Source: Sesamum alatum (lineage: Eukaryota; Streptophyta; Magnoliopsida; Lamiales; Pedaliaceae). Taken from it: 64,000 nucleotides of DNA. Position 1 is the first letter of the stretch. Each line of letters opens with the position of its first letter. Below are positions 36,414-47,104 of this stretch, in pieces. Below the pieces are notes generated by a model. It worked only from the letters and a program-made list of their open reading frames with translations. It made no database searches and was not told where the DNA came from. Both the position numbers and the translations under genes were made by a program. The stretch spans positions 27,947,636 to 28,011,635 of the forward strand of contig JACGWO010000002.1 of NCBI GenBank assembly GCA_034509735.1. Direction: 5' to 3'.

Positions 36414-37292
36414 ATGGTTTATGAAGATGGTTATTTCTATCAAGAAAGGTTGTTCTACAGCTCACGTTGGTCTAAAGAGATGGAAAGAACATTTGTAGAC
36501 TCTTTGGTAGAACAAAATGCTGAAGGAAACTTCCATAAATTCGGTACCAACTGTCATGCCATAATGTGTGCCTTGTATGATGTTAACAAGGTGCATGGGG
36601 ATGTCATAGGGTATAGCTTTGGAAAGAGGAAGTTAAAGGACCTTAAAGAACGACATGTTGTATTCTCATGGATTCTGAACTTTGACGGCGTCAATTGCAA
36701 TCATGAACGGCGTTACGTAATAGCAGCAGATGAAGTATGGGAGACGATTATACAGGTGCGAATTTTAACAGTTCAAACGTTTTTAAGCTAACTAAACCGG
36801 TGACATGCTTTGTTGAAATGTTTATGCATGCCGATTATAGTATATTATTAACATGTCCTTTCCTCGTAGGAGAGGGTCATAGCAAAGTGCTATGTCAATG
36901 CCTACGAAGACCAGTACGCAAATCTCTGCGTACTGTTTGGACCCGATCACCTTGATATTGAGTTAGGGGAAGTTGACAATGATGTAGAATCGTTCGCTGT
37001 TGTGCCCCGTTATTTGCCCGAACTAACCCAGGATGGCATCACGACGCGTGTACAACGCACTGTGAATGTCCCCGCTGATGGTTCGGTTGATTCTACCTCA
37101 CTTTGGCGTTTCATGGAACGTTATTATCCATCCGATGAAGACGAGGCGGATTCCATTCTTTCATTGCCGGGTGTTCCACGTGGTACACCAACTGCAACTA
37201 ATGATATACCCAACTCACCAATTGCAAGTTACGTATCGGTTGAGCACCCTAGCTCTTCTGCGTCAAATGACTTCCCGTATCCATCTAAGTAA
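36414..37292 (+). CDS. Myb/SANT-like domain protein, intact, carried by the Harbinger element
   Basis: Two exons, 36414-36755 and 36870-37292, are joined in phase 0 by a 114-bp intron with GT and AG borders; together they encode 254 residues without a stop. The first 150 residues match the plant Myb/SANT-like (Myb_DNA-bind_3) plan: SSRWSKEMERTFVDSLVEQ, then LKDLKERHVVFSWIL, VWETIIQ, and across the junction ERVIAKCYVNAYEDQY and LCVLFG. The C-terminal 90 residues are acidic and Ser/Pro-rich (ERYYPSDEDEADSI). Such proteins are typical Harbinger ORF1 partners that help the transposase reach DNA and the nucleus. Here it is on the opposite strand to the transposase and is one of three copies. Confidence 0.85.
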
Positions 37293-37852
37293 CTGTTTGC
37301 CCTAATAGTCCATTCCCTTTTGTTAACGCCATGTTATGAGCTGCATATTCAAAATCTATGGTGTTTTTAATATGTTATTTAGGCTACGAATCTATTTCAA
37401 ATTGAACCACCTTTTTGTACAACTATGGCTAGTTGCTTCGACATAGTAACTATATCCTTCTTAGTGGTTCATCCGATTATTATTACCAAGTTGCTTGTAT
37501 TAATTAGTGAATGGGGTGATGAAGTGTAATATGTCTTATTAAGCAAGTACCGTTATGAATGGACTGTTTATGTTTCTATTACCTATGCAAAGGACTGGTT
37601 AATTACGTATAACTTATTAAATTTGACGTTCATTACTTTATCATTCCAATCTTTTTTCCATCCATACCCATTGTAGAGATGTAAGAAACTACTTGAAATT
37701 TAATATTTTTGTAATATATCAGTCCCGAAATTATGGTCACGCAATATTGGCATTTTTTTTTTTTTTGTAGTGGAATTAATATGTTGGCCGGACATTTTTG
37801 ATTAATAAATTTCAATGATTCATATTTAAATTTCAGTAACTGTATTTTATAT

Positions 37853-38200
37853 ATTAATTCATGATTTCATATATTAATTCATCAATTGATATTTTATCTC
37901 AAATATGTCGTAACATATTTGAGCTTATAGAAACTGCTAATAATAATAATACCCATATATTAATTCATCAATTGATAATTCAGCTCAAATATGTCGTAAC
38001 ATATTTGAGGTCATAGAAACTGGTAATAATATTTATACCCATACTATTTATTAACCTACATGAAAGTCATTTTAGCTAGCCACATGAATTCATATATTAA
38101 TTCATCAATTGATAATTCACGTAAATATTTATTAACATATTTGAGCTCATATAAACTGCAAATAATATTTATACCCATATTATTTATCAACATATTAATA
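37853..38200. repeat. three imperfect tandem repeats with a palindrome
   Basis: A unit of about 110-125 bp beginning CATATATTAATTCATCAATTGATA is repeated three times (about 37867, 37952, 38089). The first two units contain CTCAAATATGT-CGTA-ACATATTTGAG (37898-37923, 37984-38009), arms of 11 bp; the third has a decayed version. It lies between the two plus-strand Myb/SANT-like genes. Confidence 0.7.
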
Positions 38201-38640
38201 TAATAATATCCTTTGATCTATTATTATGTAGATATTCCATAGTAATTAATGTTTTGATAAATGTTTGGAGCTACCCCCAAGTTGTGTACAACTAATCCCA
38301 TCATACATTTACCTTTTCAATGCACTTGCAGCAATAACTTTCCCTCATTACCTACCAAAGAATTGGAAGAGGCTAGGAAATAGAAGAGCCTTTCTTCGGT
38401 TTCACAACAAAATAAAGAAAAAAGATCTTGAAAGGACTAGACATGATATGTAATGATATCCTGAAGGACTAGACCCTTCACTCTAGCCGAGAAATCTACC
38501 CAAACCAATATTGATATCTTTGTTTGTTTTGCAGGTTAGGGACAATCTCTTTAAAAAGGGAGTTTCAATATGCATGGCTCATTTCACTCTGTGAGGCATA
38601 TATTTATATTTCCAGTATTTTCTGCACTTGAAAAACTCAT

Positions 38641-39394
38641 ATGGCCGGAATAGTTCCAACCAAGCCGCAGCGGAAGTGGTTTTACTCCTGTCGTTGGACG
38701 AAGCCTCACGATACGGCTTTCATAAACATGCTACATGTTCAAGCCTTGAAAGGACGGAAAGCAACACGACCCCAACAACGTCAATGAGTACGCCTTAAAT
38801 TTTTCGTCGAAAGCGGTTACCCGTGGCTGGAATTGGGCATTCCAGCCGAAGACATACTTGTGGCATTTGGAGAGGCTCCGAACAAGATACAACACGTTCA
38901 GATCGGTGATTGAGCATCCACAAATTACATGGGACCAAGAAAACTAATGTGATAGATGGTCCACCGGAAGTTTTGGAAAGGATGAGAGAAGTATTCACAC
39001 TATCTTTTCCTAAATATTCCATGCATTCGGTTTTGCGCTTATCTGAAAACAATAACTTCAAACCTATCATGTGCATGTATTACGTTTTTTTTTTTAGGAA
39101 AATAGCTTTGTTGATGCTTATGTTCAGAAAGGTGAACCAGAATGGGATAAGTCGAAGATGATATTTGAGCCTAACGAGGAACCCTCGGTCGTCGAGGTGG
39201 TCGACATATCTAGCGGGGAAGAAGATAACGTCGGCGGGGAACAAGCTGTTCATGAAGAGGACGTCATTAACATATCGAGTGGGTCTGATTCGTACGGATG
39301 GCTGTTCGAATCAGATACGGACGATGAAGCACATGAGGAAACCGCAACACTTCTTCGAATTGTTGTTCCGTTGACGTCAAGCGACAGTGAGTGA
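38641..39394 (+). pseudogene. second Myb/SANT-like gene with two single-base frameshifts
   Basis: Starts at ATG 38641 (MAGIVPTKPQRKWFYSCRWT). The domain runs through RGWNWAFQPKTYLWHLERL, RYNTFRSVIEHPQITWDQE and NVIDGPPEVLERMRE. An intron at 38991-39097 (GTATTC ... T11AG) leads to NSFVDAYVQKGEPEWDKSK and an acidic tail with repeated ISSG-type motifs (VDISSGEEDN, INISSGSDSY), ending at TGA 39394. Two frame breaks fall in short homopolymers, a C run at about 38772 and an A run at about 38940, so sequencing error cannot be excluded. If real, the gene is dead. The acidic SSGEED motifs resemble SUMO-interacting sequences; that is only a suggestion. Confidence 0.75.
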
Positions 39395-39455
39395 ATCGGT
39401 TTAGTAGTAAGAGATGTACTTTATTTTGAAAAATACTTGTTTTGCATGTTGTGTT

Positions 39456-41682
39456 TGTAGGACAAGCGGATCCGCCCGGGAGCGCGAGCGGAAGCGAGAA
39501 AGGCGAGAAAGTGCGTAAATTTAAATAAAATTCAAAATATGCGAATCCCAAGGGGTGTACCCTTGGGTGCTCAACCGGGCGTTCGATGTAGGATGTGTAA
39601 ATATTAAAACATATATTTAAACACATAGGGCATAGATATATAAATGGAATCAATCAAAGCGTAATAAACCGTTACCTTTGATTGTTTAGCGTATGCTCCC
39701 GGCTACTACCGTTGTTCCTTCTCCGGAATGCTCACGAAATCCAAACGTATGGATTCTCCAAAGGTGATCCACACCACACCGGAAGAAACACACGTTCTTC
39801 TTGCTAGAAAAGAACGGGTTTAGGAAGGAATCGGTTTAAGAGAAAGAACACTATGAATTAGTGTTCTCTTAAACTTACTTTGTTCTTCTTCTTGATTCAA
39901 AATCAAGTGAAGAACACAAGTGTAAGAGAGGGAGGGAGCACGAAAATTGAGAGAGAGGAGAGGATTTTTGTCTTCTCTTTTTTCTAGAAAAAGATGAATA
40001 ATGAATCACTTATGCTAGGTGTTGTATATTCTAATATATATACATAATTAATGTGATTATTGGAATGTGTCTAGGTTCATCCAAGGATGTCTAGATTCAT
40101 TCCAATCAATCACCATCAATTCTTCAATCAAGCCTACCAAAATTTATGGTATGATCAAATCATACCAAAAGGGAAGAGCTTGATTGGAGTTGATTTGTCT
40201 CTTTCCAAAAGAGACAAGTCAACATACCACCTAGCATGAAACATGGCTGATTTTGCTTCCTCCAAGGGAGCATGTCGGCTATGTTTAATTAAGGGAAGAA
40301 GTCCAACTTCTTCCTATTCCAAATTAGGAATTATTTCTCCTCTCGGGTATAATTTAACGGACCGGGTTTTATCGTAATCCAATTACGACGAACCCAATAT
40401 TAAATTCAATTTAATGTCCACTTAAATTATTTCCGTTGATCTTTTAATCCAATTAAAAGATCCAACGTCTCAACATCTCAACTTTCCATATTTAATCGAA
40501 AATCCAATTTACCGATTAAATGAAAGCCCGATACAATATCGGCCCGTCCATCCAATGGACTTTCCCTTAAGTAATCCAATTACTTATTTTATCCTTCGAG
40601 ATTGACTCCAAGTCGATCTCTCAACCTCCTCGGTGATTTGTGTGTGACCCTTTAGGTTCACCCTCAGCTAGACTTGGGCCCGTGTCCCACAAGGGCCCGT
40701 TACCATGGGTGGCCGTCTAGCAACGGTCCATGGCACTAGAGACTAGGTGAATTGGCGTGAACATTTAGGCGCTGATTCCGTACGGGTACGATCCTTCCGT
40801 CTACCGTCTCCCGGCCTTAGTCTAGGGTATGGAATTAGGCGTCGGTTCCCATCCTTGACTAGGCATCTATGCTTAATACTCGAGACCACGTATGCTTCAT
40901 TGTGTCGACACAGGAAACCATTCCCTGTTCGACCAACCACTGTGGCCACAGCTTCAAACAGCATGAACGTGTCTCCGAGTGCATAGGAGATACCTCTGTC
41001 ACATACTGACAGGGGACGGATCCTCTTCTTGGAATCCACCGTCCTCGCTACACATTCTGACTGCACTGGACAAGGCTTATAATGATCATCTTACAGAATG
41101 ATCACCTCTCGCCAGATCCAAGATACAGCCGTCCTGTGCACGTGACTGCCATGATTCCTCAAGTCTGAGGATTACTCCCGTACTATCGGAACCGGGGAAT
41201 CCAATCATACCGACCAAGCCTCCAAGGCTTCCATATGATGATCCCCGCGAGTCAGTCCAGTCGGCTCGACCCCAGTCGACCAACCCATCAAGATCGTGTA
41301 GGCGTCCCACGCCTGTCGCCGATGAAACACGGCACTCATCCAATGAACACGACTCTTGACGCAAGTCTCAATAGGACTCTCGATGCCCTGTCTCGAGGTC
41401 CTCGACTTGGAATGTTTCAGACCCAACTCTTAATCAGTTGGTTTCATGACCACCATCCAATGCGTGGCCCAACTGCATGAGTTGTTATCCATGGTCTGTG
41501 GGCTTTGTTGCGATATAAGTTAAACACCGGTTTAACAAATGTAAGATGAGCACAACAAAGAAGGTACCATTGGGGACGAACACTCATCTTATTCATCACA
41601 TAATAATATTACATTCACATCAAGTTGTCGGATAGGTTACAAATTGCCAAACCTATTGGCTTTCTGGTCACCTATTCCAACA
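39456..41682 (-). repeat. 3' LTR of the young copia element
   Basis: Begins with the complement of the LTR end (TGTAGGACAAGCGG) and ends with the complement of TGTTGGAATAGG. The polypurine tract complement ATCTCCCACT follows at 41683-41692. Confidence 0.95.
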
Positions 41683-41699
41683 ATCTCCCACTTGACCTA

Positions 41700-42608
41700 A
41701 AGCCAATCACCCATTGACCTCGAACCTCTTATTCAGATGGTGAGTATGGGCAACTTGCGACATGGGCTTAGCAAGTAGATCTGCTATGTTTTCTGCGGAG
41801 CTGACTCGGTCCAACCGAACGTCAGTCCTGCTATCCATCTCTCTAAGTAGATGGTAGCGTCTAAGAATATACTTGGATCGTGATGAGATCTCGGTTCCTT
41901 TGCTAGCGCTATCGCCCCGTTGTTATCATGAAAGATAATTACAGGCTTAGCAATGCTAGGTACTACATCCAACCCTTGGATGTAGCTCATCAACCAAACC
42001 ACTCCTTAGCAGCTTCCAAAGCCGCTATGTATTCAAAACTCTATGGTGGAGTCCGTCGTGGTAGCCTATTTGGAACTCTTCCAAGTAACCACGCCACCAT
42101 TTAGTCTAAATGCAAAACCATACTGAGACTTGGCATCATTGTCATCCGACTGGAAGCTAGCGTCGCTATAGCCTTCCAGTATCAACTCTCTACCGCCGTA
42201 GATCAAGAACATGTCCTTAGTCCTTTTTCAGGTACTTCAGGATAGTCTTGACTGCACTCCAGTGATATCGGCTAGTTACGCTCAAAGCGAAAGCCACATC
42301 AGGTCTAGTGCACTGAACAGCATACTGTATGCTGCCTACGGCTGAAGCATAGGGATGTCCTACATCCGTTTAAGTTCCTCATCAGTCTTAGGAGACTGCT
42401 TCTTGGATAACTTAATTTCATGCCTCATATACGAGGAATGGGCCATTCCTAACATCCTTCTAGATCTATCCCTGTAGATCTTGATGCCAAGGATGTAGTA
42501 TGCCTCGCCCATATCCTTCATAGAGAATTGCGTTGACAACCAAGCTTTAGTGGTACCCAACATCTTAGCATCATTCCCAATGAGCAAGATGTCATCCACG
42601 TAAGGCAC
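41700..42608 (-). pseudogene. copia A RNase H and C-terminal RT, broken
   Basis: From 42608 down: PYVDDILLIGNDAKML with the two catalytic RT Asp residues, then STQFSMKDMGEAYYILGIKI and SPKTDEELKRM. A short in-frame deletion removes about 20 residues found in the plus-strand copy (SYMRHEIK directly after MAHS). Below this, an RNase H domain is recognisable around 41784-42200 (IIFHDNNGAIALAKEP) but split by shifts. The frame is not continuous with the upstream polyprotein. Confidence 0.8.
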
Positions 42609-43310
42609 CAGAAACGCAACTGAGCTCCCACTGATCTTCTTGTATACACAAGGATCGGACTCGTTCTTGATGAAATCATATCCCCGTATGACTTCATCAA
42701 AACGTATGTTCCAGCTTCGGGTTTAACCCCTTTTGGTGGATTTGCTAGGGTCCAAACCTTGTTTGTACCCATCGAGTCCATCTCGGATTTCATGGCCTCA
42801 AGCCACTTGTCCGAATCGATGTCCGACATCGCTTCTCCGTATGTCTTTGGATCATTATCTAACTGAACGGTCAGGCCCAGAAATCCATACCTATCAGGTG
42901 CATGGGATACTCTGGCCGACCTACGGATGACTGGAACAATATCAGTGGGAACCGCTGGCTCAGATGTCACTGCCGCCTCATGGGGTACCTCACTTGATTC
43001 CTCAAGGAGTACCTCATCGCGTCGACTATCCGATGGAAAACCTTTTTCCAAGAACACTGCGTTTCGCGAGACAAAAACCTTTTGCTCGGAGGGATCATAG
43101 AAATAATACCCCGCAGTTTCTTTCGGATAGCCGATAAACCTGCATAAACTAGACCTCGAGTCCAGTTTATCTCCCACTAATCTCTTAACATATGCGGGGC
43201 AACCCCACACTTTCAAGTGTTTGTAGGAGGCAGGCTTGCCATGCCATATCTCATATGGCGTCTGGGATACCCTTTTAGATGGCGCCAAGTTCAAAACTTT
43301 GGCCGCCGTC
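42518..43310 (-). pseudogene. copia A integrase C-terminus and RT start with core deletion
   Basis: An open frame continues the integrase C-terminal region (LAPSKRVSQTPYEIWHGKP, WGCPAYVKRLVGDKLDSR) after a one-base shift near 43340, then the integrase-RT linker (YGEAMSDIDSDKWLEAMKSE, TNKVWTLANPPKGVK). Directly after GVK the text jumps to PEAGTYV, skipping about 340 bp that encode the RT fingers and first catalytic Asp, and reads on out of frame to a stop at 42518. The junction is base-for-base the same as at 14857 in the plus-strand element. Confidence 0.88.
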
Positions 43311-45197
43311 TCAAGAGCGTATCCCCAGAAGGAAAGGGGTTGTTTCGGTAAAACTCATCATGGATCGGACCATGTCCAACAAGGTCCGATTCCTCCTTTC
43401 AGACACACCGTTAAGCTGCGGTGTTCCAGGAGGGGTCCACTGAGAGAGAATCCCATTCTCTTTTAGATAATCAGTAAACTCACCACTCAAATACTTTCCA
43501 CCTCGGTCCGACCGAAGGGCTTTGATCTTTCGACCGGTTTGGTTCTCTACTTCAAGTCTGTATTCCTTGAACCTTCCAAAGGCTTCAGACTTGTACCTCA
43601 TCAGGTAAACATAACCATACCGTGAGTGATCATCGGTAAAGGTTATGAAGTACGAGTACCCACCTCTAGCCTGAGTATTTAGTGGTCCACAGACATCTGT
43701 ATGGATCAAATCCAACAGACCACTGGCTAGCATACTTTGTCCAACAAAGGGTTTCTTGGTCATCTTTCCCTTTAGACAGGATTCGCAGGTCGGTAGGTTG
43801 TCCAAATCGTCTATTTCTAGACTCTTTGAGTCCACCAACCTTCTTATCCTATCTTTAGAGATATGACCTAACCTTGCATGCCATATCTGTGCGTTATTAT
43901 GATCATCACGTTTTCGTTTGTGTTCTGCAGTCATAATCCAATTAGACTGTTGAAGTATGTACAAACCGTTGACCAATGTACCAAGCAAATGAGAAATACC
44001 ATCTTTGATAATGAAAAAACCGTTTTTATTGAGGGTAAATTCATATCCCTCCTTATCAAGGACCGGGATGGAAACAATGCTTTTAATCATGCTAGGTACA
44101 TAGAAATAGTCGTTCAGTACAATCCTAATATGACTACTAATGGCTAACTCTAGTGATCCTACGGCCTCCGCAGCAACGGCCTTGCCATCGCCTAGCCTCA
44201 GGATCATCTCATCCTTGGTTAGCCTTCTGCTTCTTTGCAGTGCCTGCAAATCATTGCAGATGTGAGCACCACACCCGGTATCCAATACCCATGAAGCAGA
44301 ATTAGTAATCATATTAACTTCAACCACAAACACACCTGGGTTGGAGAGGAGTTGTGGGCACTCCCTCTTCCAATGCCCTTTCCCTTGGCAATGCATGCAG
44401 ACATCATTTGCCTTGGACCGCTGAGAACCATGGGCCTTCCCTTTCCCTTTGCTCGGTCCAACCGGAGCAACAGGGACGCCCGGAGCGCGAGCAGGGGCCG
44501 CAACCGTCTTCCCTTTGCCCTTCTTCCTCTTCCAGCGTCCGGCCCTCTTGCCATTCGCCTTGGAGGTCGAAGCCTCTCCTATCAATACCGCCGGCGCCGA
44601 CTTGTGGGTCGTTGCCTCGTATTGGACCAGCATGTTGATCAACTCATGAATAGACTTCTCAAGTCCGTTCATGTTGTAGTTTACAACAAACGGGTCATAG
44701 GATGGAGGAAGCGACTGGAGGATCACGTCAATGTACGTGTCATTGTTAAGCCCAACTTTAAGGTCCTCGAGTTTCTCCACTAGGGAGAGCATCTTGACCC
44801 CATGACTCTGTACAGACGCTCCTTCAGCGAGCTTGGTGCCAAAGAATGCTTTTGTGGTGGCATATCTAATATGCCTATCCGGAACCGCATAAACCTCGTT
44901 CATGCGGAGCATTATGGCGGAGACGTTGTCCAGCCTCTCATACTGCTTCTGGATGTCGTTAGACATCGAAGCTAGTATGATACTGCGTACTTTCCGGTTG
45001 TCCTCATGCCATTTCTCGAACGTCAAACGTTCTTCAGGCGTGGACCCCTCCGGTAAGTTGCTCGGTGGCGGCTCGTCCAAGACGTAGCCTTGGTTCTCGA
45101 AACCGAGGACAATCCTCAGGTTTCTCAGCCAGTCCGAGTAGTTCGTTCCGTTGAATTTGTTAGTCTCAAGAATCATGGTTAACGGGTTCTTAGACAT
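43311..45197 (-). CDS. copia A gag-protease-integrase polyprotein (628 aa)
   Basis: Starts at ATG 45197 in the order of Ty1/copia: Gag (about 1-200), basic linker, CCHC zinc knuckle (Cys267, Cys270, His275, Cys280), aspartic protease (DTGCG, Asp306), pre-integrase domain with HHCC (His440, His445, Cys471, Cys474), and the integrase core with DDE residues Asp501 (IHTDVCG), Asp564 (LRSDRGG) and Glu600 (VSERRNRTL). A frameshift after residue 618 truncates the integrase C-terminus. All visible catalytic residues are present, so Gag and protease may still be produced. RT and RNase H are not encoded in frame. Gag would form cytoplasmic particles. Confidence 0.92.
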   Translation of the reverse strand: MSKNPLTMILETNKFNGTNYSDWLRNLRIVLGFENQGYVLDEPPPSNLPEGSTPEERLTFEKWHEDNRKVRSIILASMSNDIQKQYERLDNVSAIMLRMNEVYAVPDRHIRYATTKAFFGTKLAEGASVQSHGVKMLSLVEKLEDLKVGLNNDTYIDVILQSLPPSYDPFVVNYNMNGLEKSIHELINMLVQYEATTHKSAPAVLIGEASTSKANGKRAGRWKRKKGKGKTVAAPARAPGVPVAPVGPSKGKGKAHGSQRSKANDVCMHCQGKGHWKRECPQLLSNPGVFVVEVNMITNSASWVLDTGCGAHICNDLQALQRSRRLTKDEMILRLGDGKAVAAEAVGSLELAISSHIRIVLNDYFYVPSMIKSIVSIPVLDKEGYEFTLNKNGFFIIKDGISHLLGTLVNGLYILQQSNWIMTAEHKRKRDDHNNAQIWHARLGHISKDRIRRLVDSKSLEIDDLDNLPTCESCLKGKMTKKPFVGQSMLASGLLDLIHTDVCGPLNTQARGGYSYFITFTDDHSRYGYVYLMRYKSEAFGRFKEYRLEVENQTGRKIKALRSDRGGKYLSGEFTDYLKENGILSQWTPPGTPQLNGVSERRNRTLLDMVRSMMSFTETTPFLLGIRS

Positions 45198-46616
45198 ATC
45201 TACATTAATGAAAATGTAAAGCAGAAATTAGCAGATGATGGTAATATTATTGTTCAAGTTGAAGACTTGGTCTTTTAGTCTTTAACCCTCCCACTATTTA
45301 TACGAAAGTCCGCCACTCTCAAGTGGAGTTTCGGGAAACCATTTCCTAGTGGGCTTGGGATCCACAAGCGTAATCTCCATGCCCCGCTTTTACGATTCAC
45401 ATGAAGAAGACCTCGTGGGAGATATCCAATACCATTCTCATCCAATGAGATTCCCAAGATATTTTGCCTCACCTATTCGCATGGTTCCGAGGACTCCAAG
45501 CGAACCATGTTACTCAGTGTTAGGCCCTACCCATCAACCAAATCATGCCTCAAGCTGTCGCCCCCCACGACTCGTGAGACAGGGAAACAGCGAGCGCAGT
45601 CTTTTTGTTCACAACAATAGTGCAGCTTTCCCCTAGTCCAAGTGTGCCACGACTCGTGAGACCATACTTGGGTAGTGGTAGCTTCCTCACCACATTGCTG
45701 TGGATGGAAGGCTCGGACAGACCAAAATACCATTTTGATCCAAGTCCGTTATGGGCCTAATATTTAATTTGGTCCAACCAAATGAGAGTTTGTGTGTGAC
45801 CGAGACCTCATCACATTATTGTGTTTTAGCATGCATAAATATCCAATATTTAAAGCGATAAATAAATACGCCGCATGCAGAAAACATAGCATACCCCTGT
45901 TAGGATGATCACAAGCCCAACCTATGCGACCCACTGAGCCCGCAGTGAGTCTATGGTCTGTCTAGGGTGGTCCTAAATTATTACAATAGTAATATACCCA
46001 TTGTCATTCCAATGGGCCTTGTAGTGCTCTTGTTTCACGCCTTGATGCTCCTCCTTGGGGTCTCCGACTCCAATTGCTTGTTAAAATTGAAACCTCACCA
46101 ATCCTATCTACTCTCATTACAACTGAAATTAATACATTGGTAATAAGGAAAACAAGCCTTAACATCATGAGGCTGAAAATACGGGAGATGATAGTCCCAA
46201 AAACAAGAGGCACGCAGGCCCCACCCAACAGAAAATAAATAAACATTCATTCATCCATACACAAGGTCTAGGGCTTTGTGATCATCCCATGTTGATTCCA
46301 TCAACTCACATAACATAATTATTCCAAATAATCATGCATAAATAACCAATGGATATTCCAAATATCCAAGTGATGTCCAACATCACAAAAGCATAAATAT
46401 ATAAATAATATGCAAAATTCAAATTTTAAATTTAATGGACATTTTACACAATGCATCCAATGCATGTATTAATCCCAAATTAATTAAGCAAATTTAATCC
46501 AAGGAATAATCCAATTATTCCAAAATCAAAAATGCAAAATTAACATATTTTCAGAATATTGTGCAGAAAATACAGAAAATCGAATTTTTCGGAAAAAGTC
46601 GAAAAACGGCACAAAA

Positions 46617-46861
46617 CGGCCCAGCCGTTGTGCTGGCCGGCCGCCCCGCGCGCACAGGGCAGCGCGCGCAGGCAGCAAGCCTGCGCGCCCTGCGCGCGCT
46701 GGCCCTCGGCCAGCAGCGGCCGGCTGCGCACAGCGCGCGTGCGCGCCCCTGCGCACGCGCCTGTGCGCAGCGTCCGCGCGCATGGCGCGCGCGCCCGCGC
46801 GCGCTGTCCGAAGCCCAGCGCGCGCAGGCGCCCCCCTGCGCGCGGCCACTGCCGGCCCGAC

Positions 46862-46862
<1 letters not shown>
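46617..46862 (-). other. GC-rich island in the leader of the young copia element
   Basis: About 245 bp of nearly continuous G+C with repeated GCGCGC and CTGCGCGC motifs, next to a run of 29 T (46866-46894; A on the element strand). It lies about 240 bp from the primer site. It is longer than in the plus-strand copy, so it seems to expand and contract. Ala/Arg-rich frames through it are artefacts. Confidence 0.8.
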
Positions 46863-46894
<32 letters not shown>

Positions 46895-47090
46895 CAAAAC
46901 TGTTTCAGCACAATAAAATTAATATTATTCTGAAAATAAGCATGCAAAGCATGCCAAAAGTCCATTAAATCCAAACAATTGAATCATCATATTATTCATA
47001 TATTTATGTAATCTAACATGCCAATAAAGCCGTTTAAAAGCAAGTAGATCATGCCAAACACATAGATCTATGCCCCTTACATCGAACCGG

Positions 47091-47102
47091 GCTCTGATAC
47101 CA
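47091..47102 (-). promoter_or_regulatory. tRNA primer-binding site (initiator Met)
   Basis: The complement TGGTATCAGAGC matches the plant initiator tRNA-Met primer site exactly and lies two bases from the LTR. Confidence 0.92.
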
Positions 47103-47104
47103 CT

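Noticed and set aside
37853..38200. CRISPR-like array
   Set aside because: The repeats are long, imperfect and directly tandem without unique spacers; a plant nuclear context also excludes it. No CRISPR array was seen anywhere.
46526..46968. Ala/Arg-rich frames of over 120 codons in the copia leader
   Set aside because: They cross the GC island and a 29-base T run; composition explains the lack of stops. The same applies to 10752-11039.
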